The notes beneath the pieces were generated by a model. The model searched no databases. It worked only from the letters and a program-made list of their open reading frames with translations, and was not told where the DNA came from. A stretch of 64,000 nucleotides of DNA. It comes from Pristionchus mayeri. Lineage: Eukaryota; Nematoda; Chromadorea; Rhabditida; Neodiplogasteridae. The position numbers and the translations under genes were made by a program. The DNA lies in NCBI GenBank assembly GCA_036245805.1, contig BTRK01000003.1:35853215-35917214 (forward strand). The letters run 5' to 3'. This document shows positions 1 to 12,197 of this stretch, in pieces (position 1 is the stretch's first letter; the number at the start of each line of letters is the position of its first letter).

Positions 1-2410
1 TGTCGTTTTTTTTCTCAAAAACTCACCTTTTTATTTCGTTCATATTTTTTGCAAAGTATGTATCATGGCTGCACTACACACCGCTGAAATAAAAATTGCA
101 CATACCCACCCACCTGAACGAGCTAAAATTTTTCATTCAAAAATTATAGTCAACATTTCGAATTTTTTAAAGGATTTGAAAACATATCAGCATGAAATTT
201 AGTGAGTAAGATCACTTTAGTCGAAATGGTCGAAAAAATTTCAAAAAAAAATGTAATTTTGCATATTTTGAAGTTGGACACGTTTTTATGCTCGAGTATG
301 ACTTCTGTGCCAAATTTCTTCTGTGCCCAAAAATATATGGAGCAATTATCATTCAGCAAGTCAAGAGCTTTAAAAATTGAGAATACGTTTGTGATTTCAT
401 TGCATTTGCGAACTTGGTGCATTGCATAGTAATCGATCCCAAGTAACCTTGTTTTTATTGTAAGAAGAAGTAGACTGTGGATATTGCATAATCGATTGAG
501 ACTCGCAAATATGTAATGCAGGCAACCCTTTTCTACCAGGTTTTAATCAACGCATATTTTTAGGAAGTCGTCCTAACTTCACTGTCAAGCAAGAATATAT
601 TTCAAAGGAATTTCAAAGGAAAAAAGTCCGACTGCGCCCACAATATATATCTAATCTCCTGCCAATTCTTGTGCCATACGCCCCAAACAGATATGGAAAC
701 GATTCGTATTAATATAATCTTTCGATTCAGCACACCTTCCTATTATGACTAATTGACAGAGTTAACGCGCCTCTTCCTATGCTCCCTCAAATGATGGTCA
801 GTCGCCGTCCATGCAATCATTAGTTTCCGAACTATCAATTATCGATTGATGATGCGGTAAAAACTGTTGAAATATGTTAGTATTTTCTAATGTTCACCAA
901 AGAGATATCAATGCTTCCCTGCAATTGGATTTTATAAGATAAGCTTGACACGCCCAATCGACGGGTCACCAGTAAACCGCCGGGGCGTTCACTGCATATG
1001 GCAAAATTCCAGAGACATCCGCATGAGAGCATGTAAATTCGCGAAAGCTTGCTCTCTTTATCGGTGCTCATCCCCTGTAAAAGGCCGATACAGTAGGATT
1101 GTCCGGGCTTCGAAAGAATTGCCTGCCAATCGTCATAACACGGATCTCTTGTAAAAATGCAGGAAAATGAGACCTTTGCGACAAAAAATCAGGATCACGG
1201 ATTTCGCTGTAAACATTTGGACTGACCAAAGTGATGATAACGCCTTTCCGCTTCGACCAACGAGCGGATTTCTTTCAATCGGTTCGTAATACATATATCT
1301 ACAAATATGTTCTTCTACGCTCATTGCGTAACTTATGTATTCGCATAGTTTCATGCAAAAAAAACTGTTATATTATCAGAGGGATGCGAAGAGTTCAAAA
1401 GGGAAAGGGAATAAATATAACAAGTAATACTTCTTTCAAATCTAGGTGCAAAGGTGTTGCACAAATTGCTTAAAGGTATGACCTGGAGATAATAATTGAT
1501 TTCCAAGTCCTGGGAAACAAATCAAAATATGCGCGCATGAGCTGATGCTCCATCTTTATTCACAAATCCACCAGGAAGGCTTATGCATCAAATGTTTCAC
1601 ATAAATGGTTCGAACTCGCAATGAGTAATGATATACCGCTCTCACATGGGAATAACAACAACACATGGTCGACCGACCTCTGCAGCTGTACAGGATTCTG
1701 TAGCCAGAATCCTGTTAGTGGAATGGAAAGGACACAAGGGTAATAATAAAATAAACTTTAACTTCTTGTTCTCGCTACCGTGCATTTGCCGAAGTATTTT
1801 TTTTTGCTAAAATTTCATTAATTAGTTAGTAAAAATGTTTTATTTTTCGTGTTTAAATTTTATTTTTCGCAACCGTTTCGAATGAATGACATCTTGAAAA
1901 ATGCGCAAAACTAAAGTGCATATCAAACTGAGTGATTGTGTTAAAATGGAAAAGGTGGTGCAGAAGTATTTTTCACAGTCGATGTCAATTTGGTATGCGG
2001 TATTGCGAAACCTTGCCAATTTTATTACCATGCTGGATGGAGTTGCTTGATATGGTTATGCATGGCTCTGACGGGATGCAAAGAATTATGCGTCGAATTC
2101 TTTTTAGAAAACTATTATTCACTCAAGCTGCAGATTCAACGTGTATGGGTAGGGCAACTTGATGGTATACTCTAGAAGACGAAATGTGAGAAATTGTGCT
2201 TGGGGGTGTTAAGGTTTTCATAGTAACTTGTTACTAAAATCTTTTTTCTACATAGTAATATGTTTTATTGATATTTTTCGCAAATTTACACCTTATTGCG
2301 GTTTAAAATATTGTACCATTGCAGTGGTGTTTCAATGTTAATTTGATAAATACCTTTGCGTCGCCCTCATAATTCTGATTCATTGCAGTGTGGATTGTAA
2401 GTCAACGAAT
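1..2410. other. No gene recognised
   Basis: Only short, uncorrelated open frames are present on both strands. I found no run of exons with matching splice phases, no recognisable protein motif and no long inverted repeat. The stretch is AT-rich and looks like ordinary intergenic nematode sequence. Confidence 0.5.
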
Positions 2411-3465
2411 ATCACGCCTCTCATGAGAGAATCGAGCTGAGGTTGGGAATGGTGATATCAGTTCTAACCGGTTTTGGCCATCCTAAGGCATGCCTGAGTG
2501 ACCCCTGAGGTCTTATATTGCATATTTCATTTTGGAGCTTCCTACACCGGGTCGCAATTCGGCATCACTCACTTCAAAGGTCAATTTCTCGAAAACGGTG
2601 ACAGATTGAGTAAAATTGACATCTGAGTGACCCCGGCTCATTTTTTGAGCTCTATCGATATATCTAAACCAATTTTTCTGAATCCGATTTTGAACAGTGC
2701 TACACTTCAAGGCATTTTCCTCAAAAATGTAGGTGCAGAAGCAGCTCACATTTTCTGAGTGAATGCAGCTCGGCGAGAGCTTTCAAATGAGTAGTTTGCC
2801 AACAAAATACGGACACTTGTGAGGTGAGAGTTTTGCCCCTTTTAAGCTTTTCGATCATTTGAAGGCACTTATTTCTCGTCACACCGCGTGTTTTATGGGA
2901 ATGAAGGAGGAGTGAGGACAATAGGGGAGCGAGGGACAATGGGATAATTTCATTCTGCACTCTCATTAACGCGCGGTATGACGAGAAATAAGTGCCTTCA
3001 AATGATCGAAAAGAGTAAAAGGGGAAAACTCTCACACAAGTGTCCGTATTTTGTTGGCAAACCACTCATTTAAAAGCTCTCACTAAGCTGCATTCACTTA
3101 AGAAATTTGAGCTGCTTCTGCACCTACATTTTTGAGAAAAATGCCCTGAACTGTACCACTGTTTAAAAACGGATTCAGAAAAATTGGTTTAGATAGATCG
3201 ATAGAGCTCAAAAAATGAGTCGGGGTCACTCAGAGGTCAATTTTACTCAATCTATCACCGTTTTCGAGAATTTGACCTTTGAAGTGAGTGATGCCGAATT
3301 GCGACCCGGTGTAGGAAGCTCCAAAATGAAGTATGTACAATAAGACTTCGGGGGTCACTCAGGCATTGCCTTAAGATGGCCAAAACCGGTTTGAACTCAA
3401 TTCACGATTTTCCTCCATTCCCATGAATGGCAAATTCAGCTCGATTCTCTCGTGAGAGGCGTGAT
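2411..3465. repeat. ~1.05 kb palindrome (foldback element A)
   Basis: The left arm begins ATCACGCCTCTCATGAGAG and the right arm ends with its near-perfect complement. The arms stay complementary inward, for example GCACTTATTTCTCGTCA near 2864 against TGACGAGAAATAAGTGC near 2980, and meet near 2938. There is no coding capacity. The terminal motif (GCCTCTCAYGAGA) also ends the palindrome at 43.7-44.8 kb, so the two may be related non-autonomous DNA elements. I could not define a target-site duplication. Confidence 0.85.
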
Positions 3466-3601
3466 ATGAGATATATCTGTCTCTGCTAGAGAATAACGAA
3501 TTTGGTTAGTAGTAATATCATGGAGTGATGATTTCGAAAAATATAGGTGATAGGTCCCAGAGCCTGCTTTTAGTAATTTTCCGGTTTTGCAACTGGCATA
3601 A

Positions 3602-4079
3602 GCTGTACTAGACCCCGATACGAGTGAAAATATTTGAGAAACAAACCACTCAAATTGAATAATGTTTAGATTTATTCACACGAACATACCCTCCCGAGAG
3701 TTTCGGAAATATTGGAAGTTCATTTTTTGACCACGGTTAATTAGCTATGAAAGAGTTTGCAATTGCAATATAAAGTATGTGATGTGATGAGTAGAAAAAC
3801 GCCAGCAATGCAGCAAATGACAACGGTGCTTAAAACAGCGCAAAATGGACAGTTCAAAAAATTTCGAATTTTCCGGAATTGTGAAATATGCCAGTATTTC
3901 AATATTATTTTTCCCGTCTTTTGAGACAATTTCGCATTGAAAATTGATCGACAACAGTATTACCTTGGTCAAAAAATGAATTTACAATATTTCCGAAACT
4001 CTCGAGAGCGCATGTAAAATTATGAAGTTTGAGTGGATAGTTTCTCGATTATTTTCACTCGTCTCGGGTTCTAGTACAA
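3602..4079. repeat. ~0.48 kb palindrome (foldback element B)
   Basis: Left arm GCTGTACTAGACCCCGAT pairs with right arm CTCGGGTTCTAGTACAAC. Inner matches include the CCGAGAGTTTCGGAAATATT type sequence near 3695 and its complement near 3990. The centre is near 3840. No open frame of note is present. It follows element A by only about 140 bp. Confidence 0.8.
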
Positions 4080-4733
4080 CATATGTACAGTTATTGTCTG
4101 TTTATCATTAAGAATCTGGACTTTGAGATGTGTAAAAATGCGATAAATCGACGGGGAAAAAATCGATTATTTGCACTTCACCAAACTCTGAATTTTTCAA
4201 CACAAAATTAATTTTAACATTGAGAAAACTAATAAATCACAGCGATTTCTCAATGAATGCGAAGTTAGGGTTCACTAGACAGAATTTGTTGTCATGCTAC
4301 GCCAATATGATAAGTTTCCTGCGTGAAGGAGAAAACATTTTTGGAAAGTTTCGGTTTCAACAATTCAATCAATGTCTCTGGCTGCGTGGCCCAGGTTTTC
4401 AGCAATTGTAACAACAATGATGCACCATCATGATTTTTGAGTTGACGAAATCCAATCCCAACGATTTCTTTTGTTTTCCCTCAATGGTATGTTTTCCCCT
4501 TCAAGCTTCATTCTAACTTCATTTCATTAATTGAGCTTTTGGTTAAACCAGGAGCACTCGTGTTGCATATGGTCCTCAAGTTTGACTTTTCCCGTTCGTC
4601 AGCAATCTCTCTTTCCTATCTCATCTTATGAACAAGCAATGTATTAAATTTATTATATCCTCCGGCTGTGTGGTCATATCTTTAACAATTCTTACAACAC
4701 CTAGTCGTATTTGGAACTTGTGTGAAATTATGT

Positions 4734-5725
4734 TTTTAAAACGCGTTCTCTGTAAGACTCGGAGAGGGGGTGGCACAAGGCTTCAAAATGATCGTATCGA
4801 CTTGATATTCGCAGGGTGTCATTCCTATGGGTAGGGTATGCTCCCATATGATTGTTGTGTCCCTAGCTCAACATTTTGACCTACCAAATTTAAAAAAAAT
4901 CTTCGTCTCCTCCAGCAGAAGTATACCCCAGCCACGAACGCAAGCAGCATAAGGAGACCGAGGAGGAAGATCACCCAGAAATGGCCTCATGTGAATGGAA
5001 AGATCATTCAAATGATAAGTGTATTGTGCAAATTAGAAGAGAACGAAACACTCACAAATATATATTCATCATACAAGAATCGAAAGCTACTCACATTGGA
5101 GTGGAATGGTAGACTCGGGAAAAATATTTCCTTTCATTAATGTCTTTAACACGAACAACACGTTTCTTAAAATAGGGAATAAACTCAAAAAAAATGGTTA
5201 TTGGTGAGAAAAAAAAGTCGGCAAAACATCATGCATCGGGCAGGATTTGAACCCTGGTTGACGAATGCGTGATACAAAAGCGGCAGAACGACATAATTGG
5301 GGGATAAGTTTCGTAAAACGAATTTAATACGTCGATAGAGAATAAAATTATGCATCCACTGCTCGTGAGATTACCCCGAGAAACGTCCCCCATCATTGTC
5401 TCCCATCTCGAAAACTTTTTAAAAATGCACTTTGCGTGCAATATCTCGTGCGAACATCCACCAATCCTTACGAAAACATAGCTTTAGGCATAACTTTTCA
5501 TGCTCTTTCGAATGGTATATAACATGCTAATGAATCTTGAGTTTAATTTTTCAAATTTGGTAGGTCAAAATGTTGAGCTAGTGACACAACAATCACGTGA
5601 GAGCATGTCCAACCCTTAGTTATGACACACCGAAAGTTTCAAGTCGATATGACCATTTTGAGATCCTTGTTCCACCCCCTGCAATGGGTCGTCCCATTCT
5701 TCAGAGAACGCGTTTTAAATGGGTT
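4734..5725. repeat. Inverted repeat with non-palindromic cargo
   Basis: Arms of about 160-170 bp (4734-4892 and 5553-5725) are inverted copies; both hold ACGCGTTCTCTG and the TTGGTAGGTCAAAATGTTGA motif. Unlike the neighbouring palindromes, the ~660 bp between the arms is not self-complementary. It includes a minus-strand stretch that reads as a transmembrane segment and a tRNA-B-box-like stretch near 5240. This could be a TIR element carrying host sequence or an old insertion. Confidence 0.7.
4896..5118 (-). pseudogene. Possible gene fragment encoding one transmembrane helix
   Basis: On the minus strand, 4987 down to 4896 reads HFWVIFLLGLLMLLAFVAGV followed by YFCWRRRR. That is a hydrophobic helix of about 21 residues with a stop-transfer arginine cluster. 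A plausible upstream mini-exon (5118-5085, ending before GTGAGTAG) joins it in phase if a weak acceptor (CACATGAG) is used. No start codon or further exon was found. It lies inside an inverted repeat, so it may be captured host coding sequence. The open frame could be chance; the family is not recognised. Confidence 0.25.
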
Positions 5726-6495
5726 GCTCAATTATTATCGCCTCCATTCATCCGAACTGTATGCTGTCTATGCAGCGGTAACTCATCTATCATGGAATTT
5801 TTTTATTATTCTTCTATCATTGTGCTCCGATACCCATTATTTAAAATATTAATATTGGTTTTGTTCCGAATATTCTATGATCAATTTCTGTTCGTTTGAT
5901 GTTAACCCGATTCTTTGCAGATGCGCCGATCGCAATCGCGTAGCCTTTGCCATCGAAGAGATGGTGGGGGAGATTACGATCGACGTTCTTACTCTGGACG
6001 TGAGAACGAGACCGCATCCGTTTCGTACACTATCTCTTTTTGTATGATCTGTTAGTCCGAGTTCATGTGTTATGAAGAGATCGATGTTAAACCATGCATC
6101 ATAGGCAGCAAAATTATTCTCGTTGAGTCACTTCTGTGTGTTCATAATGTTGTAATCATATACAACTTCACCGATAATTTGAATACTGTGGCAATATCTA
6201 GAATTACCTTGCACAAAGCGTGTATGCATTTGCGATCTCTCTGAAATTCAATGCTTGGGGCATTATCGATGCATCGCTGAAATATAGTTCGGAAGTTTTT
6301 GGGCACGATAATCAGTGTGAAGTCCTTCGTTGAAATTTTTTTTAATTTTCCCAGATATTCTAAATCTTTTCACACTTCATCATAATGTTTAACTCGAATT
6401 TATGGAAATGAGACCAGTAAGATTCTACGATTAAAACTTGCTAGCTTTAGCCCCGGATATCGCATGACCGATACATGATTCCGCATGCGTTATAA
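5726..6495. other. No gene recognised
   Basis: About 770 bp between two inverted-repeat elements. I see no motif-bearing open frame, splice-phased exon chain or RNA gene here. Confidence 0.5.
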
Positions 6496-7548
6496 CACAC
6501 TATCTGAGATAATCGGAATAGAATTCCTGCTAACTTCACCAGTAGGTCGGCCTCCACGAGGGAAACCGACGAGCACCGGCAGAATGTCGATCCGCATCCG
6601 CGCGGGCGGGGCGCGGAATTTCAAAAATTAACTACGGTAGCTTCGAAATTTTAAAAGCGACTCCTATGACTGCGGCGGTAGGGGCGCTGCATCCCTCGAC
6701 AAATTCTAAGACTTTTTTATTCCGGAGAGTTTGTCGATCAGATTCCATCTAACGCCTGAAATCGATAATTCCACTTTTAGTTCGTACATGAAAGCAGTTC
6801 CCCAGAAATTTTTCAAGAACTCCCCTAAATATTATTGGTGATCTAGCTTCTGCTTGACTCGATACATTCTCCCGTAGAACAGCGCGATTCAACAAGACGC
6901 GTAAGTTGGTCAAAATCAATTTTGAATGAATTATGGTGTAATTTTTGGGTTACGGTATGCGAGTGCGAATTTAGGGCGACATTTCCCAACAGGTGTTAAA
7001 TGGTCTGAAAATCAATTTGAAGCTATCCTACACCAATTGGGAAAAGTCGTCCAACTTGTGCACCCACCTACAGTAACCCAAAAATTACACCATAATTCAT
7101 TTTGACCAACTTACGCGTCTAGTTGAATCGCGCTGTTCTACGGGAGTAGGTATCGATTCAAGTAGAAGCTAGATCACGAATAATATTTAGGGGAGTTCTT
7201 GAAAAATTTCTGGGGAACTGCTTTCATGTACGAAAGAAAAGTGGAATTATCGATTTCCGGATAGAATCTGATCGAAAAACTCTCCGGAGTAAAAAAGTCT
7301 TAGAATTTGTCAAGGAATGCAGCGCCCCTACCGCCGCAGTGATTGGAGTCGATATAAAAATTTCGAAGCTACCGTAGTTAATTTTTCGATATCCGCGCCC
7401 GCGACCGCGCGGATGCGGATCGAACATCTGGCGATGCTCGTCGATTTCCCTCGTAGAGACCGACCAATTGGCGACGTCAGTAGGAATTATAATTATCGGC
7501 CAGTGCCAAGTCGCTGAAGAAATATGTTGATTCTCTCAGAAAGTTTGT
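6496..7548. repeat. Palindromic element P, complete copy 1
   Basis: The ends are CACACTATCTGAGA and its inverse, flanked on the left by TATAA. Within the arms are the GC-rich CCGCATCCGCGCGGGCGG block, the CTGCGGCGGTAGGGGCG block and TTCTAAGACTTTTTTA, all mirrored in the right arm; the centre is near 7022. Five loci in the window carry this family (also 7.8, 8.2-13.6, 23.5 and 45.4-46.4 kb). No transposase is encoded, so it is a non-autonomous foldback/MITE-like DNA element. Confidence 0.85.
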
Positions 7549-7801
7549 TTTATGTTCATGAAAATAAAATATTAACAATGATCGTTTGAAAGGTCGCGGC
7601 GCATCATAATTCCAGCAAATGATTCCAGCAAATGATCGGCGCATCATAATTCCAGCAAGCAAATGATCTTAGGAATGGTTTTGTAAGCCCAAATTCGAGT
7701 AAGTGCAAGATGGACACCCAGCGGATTGGAGAGACACGCGGTTCTTATTCGTGAGTCTGGAGCTGCTGATGCAATTTCAGGTCCTTTTCATTGCTTTAAA
7801 A

Positions 7802-8050
7802 CACACTATCTGAGAGAACCGAAATATTATTGGCACTGATGTTTCACTCGGTGAGGGATACATTCGAGCGCCTACGCTTCCGCGGGCGCAGCGGCGCGGA
7901 TTTATAATAAAAGTACCGGGATCCTCGAATTTTTTATATCGATTCTAATCACAACGGCGGTGGAGGAATCAGTCGGCGAACGAATTCTCAGACTTTTTTA
8001 CTCTGGTGAGTTTGTTTTATCAATTTCCATCTAAGTAATTCCATTCTCCT
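7802..8050. repeat. Element P, single-arm fragment (copy 2)
   Basis: The sequence begins ACACTATCTGAGAGAACC and follows the left-arm order of element P (GC-rich block, CGGCGGTGGAGG, TTCTCAGACTTTTTTAC), then loses similarity with no facing arm. It is a truncated copy lying directly before copy 3. Confidence 0.75.
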
Positions 8051-9028
8051 CTGCAGATACGACTGATGTGTGCCGATCAGCATCCACTTGTTGGCGGAAC
8101 AGATGACGACCAACAGACTTGAAAAGGTGTGAATAATCTCTCTCCATTTAGCGCGGTTTTTGCGGTTCGCCAATATTCTGTAAAAGAGAATAAAATCATA
8201 GTTCACATTATAACACACTATCTGAGAAAACCAAAATATTCTTGGCACTGGCTAAAAAATCGAATTCCTTTTAACTTGTACTGTCAGCAGGTAGTACTCG
8301 ATGAGGGAAGCATACGAGCGTCGGTAAAATTTCGATCCGTATCCGCGCGCGCGGCAGCGCGGATCTTGAAACAAAATACCGTAATCCACGAAATTTTTAT
8401 ATCGATTCTAATCACTGCTGCGGTAGGGGGATGAGTTGGCGAGCAAATTCTAAGACTTTTTTTACTCCGATGACTTTTTCCATTAGATTCCATCTAACTC
8501 CACAAATCAATATTTTAATTTTAATTTCCTTTATATATAAATACTTCCCATGGGGCCAGCACAAAGTTTATTTGCTTCATCTCTTCTAGTGCTATCTAGT
8601 AATCTTTGATTAAACTATTATAATTTTAAAAAAATAAGAAATATTTGAAAAAACACCGAAATGCTGTAAAAGTATGAATTATAATGTAAGAATTACTGTA
8701 GCTGATTTTCCCTAACTTAACTATTTATTAACTTGGAGTGTATTAGCACTTCCAAATTACATTCTACTAGTCCTTAGACACCAATCAATCCTGAATTCAC
8801 GTCATTTGAAAATGCGAAGTTAGGGAAAAGTGGCTACAGTAATTCTTACACCATAATTCATACTTTTACAGCATTTCGATGTTTTTCAAATATTTCGAGT
8901 TTTTGCTTAATTAAAACATTTAAAAATAAAATTAAAGCATAAAAAATATAACATTTTAATCAAAGAGTACTAGAGGGCACTAGAAGCAATCAATCAATCA
9001 ATCAATTTACCTTATCAGGCGGAAACGC

Positions 9029-10219
9029 TCAGAAGATGATAGGTCGGTAGTCTTCATAAGTTGCACTCCACCAATGGCTGCCAATAGCTCGGGATAGGTC
9101 GTCTCTCCATCGCGCGCGAGGCTTTCCGGGGGGACGAGTCCTATTGAATGGAGTCCAGACAGTTGTCGCACGGCTCCACTGTTCCACTCCCATTCTTCTG
9201 ATCTTGAGGGCCCAGCGCGCTTTTCGTTTCAATCCTTCCTCATTCCAGTCTCTCAGCTTGGTAATCCCTCTCACGCGGTCATTCCTCCATCTGTCCCTCA
9301 GCGTGACTCCAAGCATCTTTCTTTCCATCTTCCTCTGGGTGACTCTCAGCCTCTCCTTCTCGCTAGATCTCAGAGCCCATACTTCACACCCATAGAGAAC
9401 TGTAGCCGTGATGCAGCTCTCGAAGACTCTCCTCCTGATCTTGATGGACAGAATTCGAGAAGATAGGAGGTGCGAGAGCTTACTCCAGGCCAGCCACCCT
9501 AATCGAATCCGGTGTTCTATTTCGTCGGAATGATCCAAGGGAAGAGCTATTCTTCCTCCGAGATAGGTGGCGCTATCGACGAATTCGAATCGCAGATTGC
9601 CGATGATTATTGGATTGCGGGTAGAGGTGCAGGAGGTGAGGAGGTTGGTCTTGCTTGCATTCACTTCGAGACCAACTCGGCTGCACGCGTCCATCAGCTT
9701 CTTCAGCATTCGTTCCAGCTCGGGTCGAGATTTGGCAACGAGAGCCACGTCATCGGCATACTCCAAGTGGCAAAGGTTCCTTCCGTCGATTCTAATTCCA
9801 TCTGACTCCCAGTCAATGTTGTCCATGGCTGATCGTAGCACTGCGTTGAAGAGACGAGGGGAGAGGGTATCCCCTTGGCGGACTCCTCGACGCACAGTCA
9901 CAGGAACGAGCTCCTCATTAACTCGAATGAGTGTAGAGGAGGACTCGTAGAGACGGCGCAACATGTGGACGAGGGAGGGATGGGCTCCGAACGAGAAGAG
10001 GGCTTGCCAGCAGGCATTCCACTCCACACAGTCGAACGCCTTCTTGAAGTCGACGAACGCCAAGTAGATTGGGATACCGTACTCGGAGGTTCTTTCAGCG
10101 ACCTGCTTGATGGCATGCAGGTTGTCGAGAGTACTGTAGCCGCGCCGGAAGCCGGTTTGGGTCGAGGACTCTGTTTCTTCAAGCACAGTTTCGAGTCTCT
10201 GAAGAATGACTTTGGTCAT
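9029..10219 (-). pseudogene. RTE reverse transcriptase, C-terminal part
   Basis: Continues the element in a different frame from the upstream part. Motifs in order: TQTGFRRGYSTLDNLH, LAFVDFKKAFDCVEW (first catalytic Asp), GVRQGDTLSPRLFNA, and LEYADDVALVA with the catalytic YADD pair. The thumb and C-terminal domain include the RTE-typical RKMERKMLGVTLRDRWRN and RPPGKPRARW stretches. The frame-shift joint at about 10.22 kb separates it from its endonuclease. No independent start is expected; the apparent ATG is internal. Confidence 0.9.
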
Positions 10220-11890
10220 TGGGAAATGGTGAGGAGGGAGATGGGACGGAAGTTCCCAATGTTGGTAGGGTCTCCTTTCTTGTGCAGAAGAGTGACAATT
10301 GCTTCGGTCAAGTCGCTTGGAACAGCCTCTCCATCTACCAGATAGTTGAGTAGATCAGCGATAACGGGAGCAAGGTGGTTTCGAGAGTGGTATAGCATAT
10401 CAGGGAGAATGCCATCCGAACCGGGTGAGTGACCACACTTGAGTTGGGACATCGCTTTGCTGACCTCATCGGGTAGGAAGGGAGGAAGGGGATCCAGAGG
10501 CTGAGGAGGGACTGGGAGTGGACACGGAACTGCAGGGGTGTAGAGACCGTCAAAGAAGCTCTGGACCACTGTCTTGGTAGCTGCTTGAGAGAGAGCACCA
10601 GTTACAGGGTCGGGAACTAGAAGACGCTTCTTTGAGGTTTGCAGACTCAGCATGCTCTTCACGATGCTCCTTCCCATGGTTGCTGCTTGCCGTGCTTGCG
10701 CCTCCTTTCGCTTCCTGATGTCATCGACGAAACTCGTCCGGGCAGCTTTGCAGGCACCTGAGTAGGCGACAGCTTGTCGGGAGTTGGATTGCAATTCATG
10801 GCGCATCGCTAGGAGCTTCCGCGTTCCACTCGAGATCCAAGAAGGGGATTGGCGCTTCCTCCAGCAGTTCGTTGCCGCGGTCTCCGTGAAAGCCTTTACC
10901 GTAGTATAGGCGTCGACGGCAGAACTGGGGCGGGCAAGGGGCAGTGACGCGAGAAGGTTTGCGTTGACAGTAAAAGCGGTTCGATCGAAATCTAGCCGCT
11001 CCCTGCATCTTTTCTGCCTCGCCTTGCCAGGGAGGGAGAGGCACATCCGAACAAGGCGATGGTCGGAGTCAAACTCAAACCGACCAACGACTCCACAGTT
11101 GACTACTCTCGCTGTGGCGGGCGCTGCAACGTAGTCAATTTGGTGGAATGCGGAGCCGTTTGGGGATCGCCAGGTCCAGATTCGACCGTGCCGTCTCTTG
11201 GGGAACGTGTTCAGGATGCGCAGTCTGTTCCTCACGCAGAGCTCAGTGAAGCAGCGTCCGCGTGAGTTCGGTGTGGGAGAGGCAAAGTTACCGACAAATC
11301 TTTCATTGCCAGGTTCCCTCGCCACTCGACAGTTGAAGTCACCAACCAGAACTGGCATATGGCCTTTTGGGGCACTCCGCAGGGCGGTCTCATCCTGGTC
11401 TAGGAAGTCTTCATACGCGTCGTCATCGTAGGAAGACGTAGGCGCGTAAGCGCAGACCAGGAAGAGCCGTAGGTCGGGAAGGAGCAGAGTGGCCAAACGA
11501 GGGGAGAGGCCATTGAACACAGCTCCGCGCGCGAGTTGCGGTCGAAGCAAAAATGCCACGCCATGGGAAGCAGTGGGCCCGCCCGAGTGGTAGACTACAG
11601 TGCCTGAGGATGTAAGATTGAACGAGGCACAACCCACAATCCTGGCTTCCTGCACTGCAACCACGTCCCACTTGATCTTGTCGAGGGCGAGTTCCATCTC
11701 CGACTGCTTCTCCCTTGGGCCGAGCGTCCTGGCGTTGATGGTGCCGATGTAGAAGTGGCGACCCATCGTGGCGGCGTACAACTCCCGCGTGCCAACGCGT
11801 CTGGGAGAGGGAATCCGGGCGGGCGGAACCGGAGACGGAGAGACGAAATCGCACTCAACCGCTCGCCACACACTTGAGAACCCAGAATGA
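10216..11890 (-). pseudogene. RTE endonuclease domain and start of reverse transcriptase
   Basis: The frame reads through an endonuclease/exonuclease/phosphatase fold: INARTLG near the start, VVAVQEARI (catalytic Glu motif), VLVGDFNCRV (the GDFN motif) and the closing SDHRLV motif (catalytic Asp-His). It continues through a linker into the first reverse-transcriptase motif, LHKKGDPTNIGNFRPISLLT. The frame then stops. Comparison with the copy at 38.4-39.9 kb shows a net loss of about 7 nt here, which shifts the rest of the RT into another frame. Endonuclease residues look intact. It nicks target DNA in the RTE retrotransposition cycle. Confidence 0.88.
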
Positions 11891-12197
11891 AGCGGCACTA
11901 GAAGCGATTGAGCAAATAAAATTTTGTGCTGGCCCCATGGGAAGTATTTTTAAAAAGGGATTTAAAATTAAAATATTGATTTGTGGAGTTAGATGGAGTC
12001 TAATGGAAAAAGTCATCGGAGTAAAAAAGTCTTAGAATTTGCTCGCCAACTCATCCCCCCTACCGCAGCAGTGATTAGAATCGATACAAAAATGTTCGAG
12101 GATTACGGTATTGTGTTTCAAGATCCATGCTGCGCCGCGCGCGCGGATGCGGATCGAAATTTTACCGACGCTCATATGCTTCCCTCATCGAGTACTA

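Larger units (their letters stand above)
8988..11893 (-). mobile_element. RTE-clade non-LTR retrotransposon, near full length
   Basis: Encodes an apurinic-type endonuclease followed by a reverse transcriptase, in the order of RTE elements. The 3' end (low coordinate) is a (TTGA)n tail. Both ends are flanked by GGCACTAGAAGC (8976-8987 and 11894-11905), an exact 12-bp target-site duplication, as expected of target-primed reverse transcription. It is inserted in the right arm of element P copy 3. A frameshift divides the coding region, so this copy is probably dead. A second member lies at 37.5-39.9 kb. Confidence 0.92.

Noticed and set aside
5226..5310. tRNA gene on the minus strand (GGTTCAAATCC looks like a B box)
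   Set aside because: The T stem does not pair properly, and no D arm, anticodon stem or acceptor stem can be drawn.
9144..10345. Long plus-strand open frames across the RTE element
   Set aside because: They are antisense shadows of the minus-strand reverse transcriptase.
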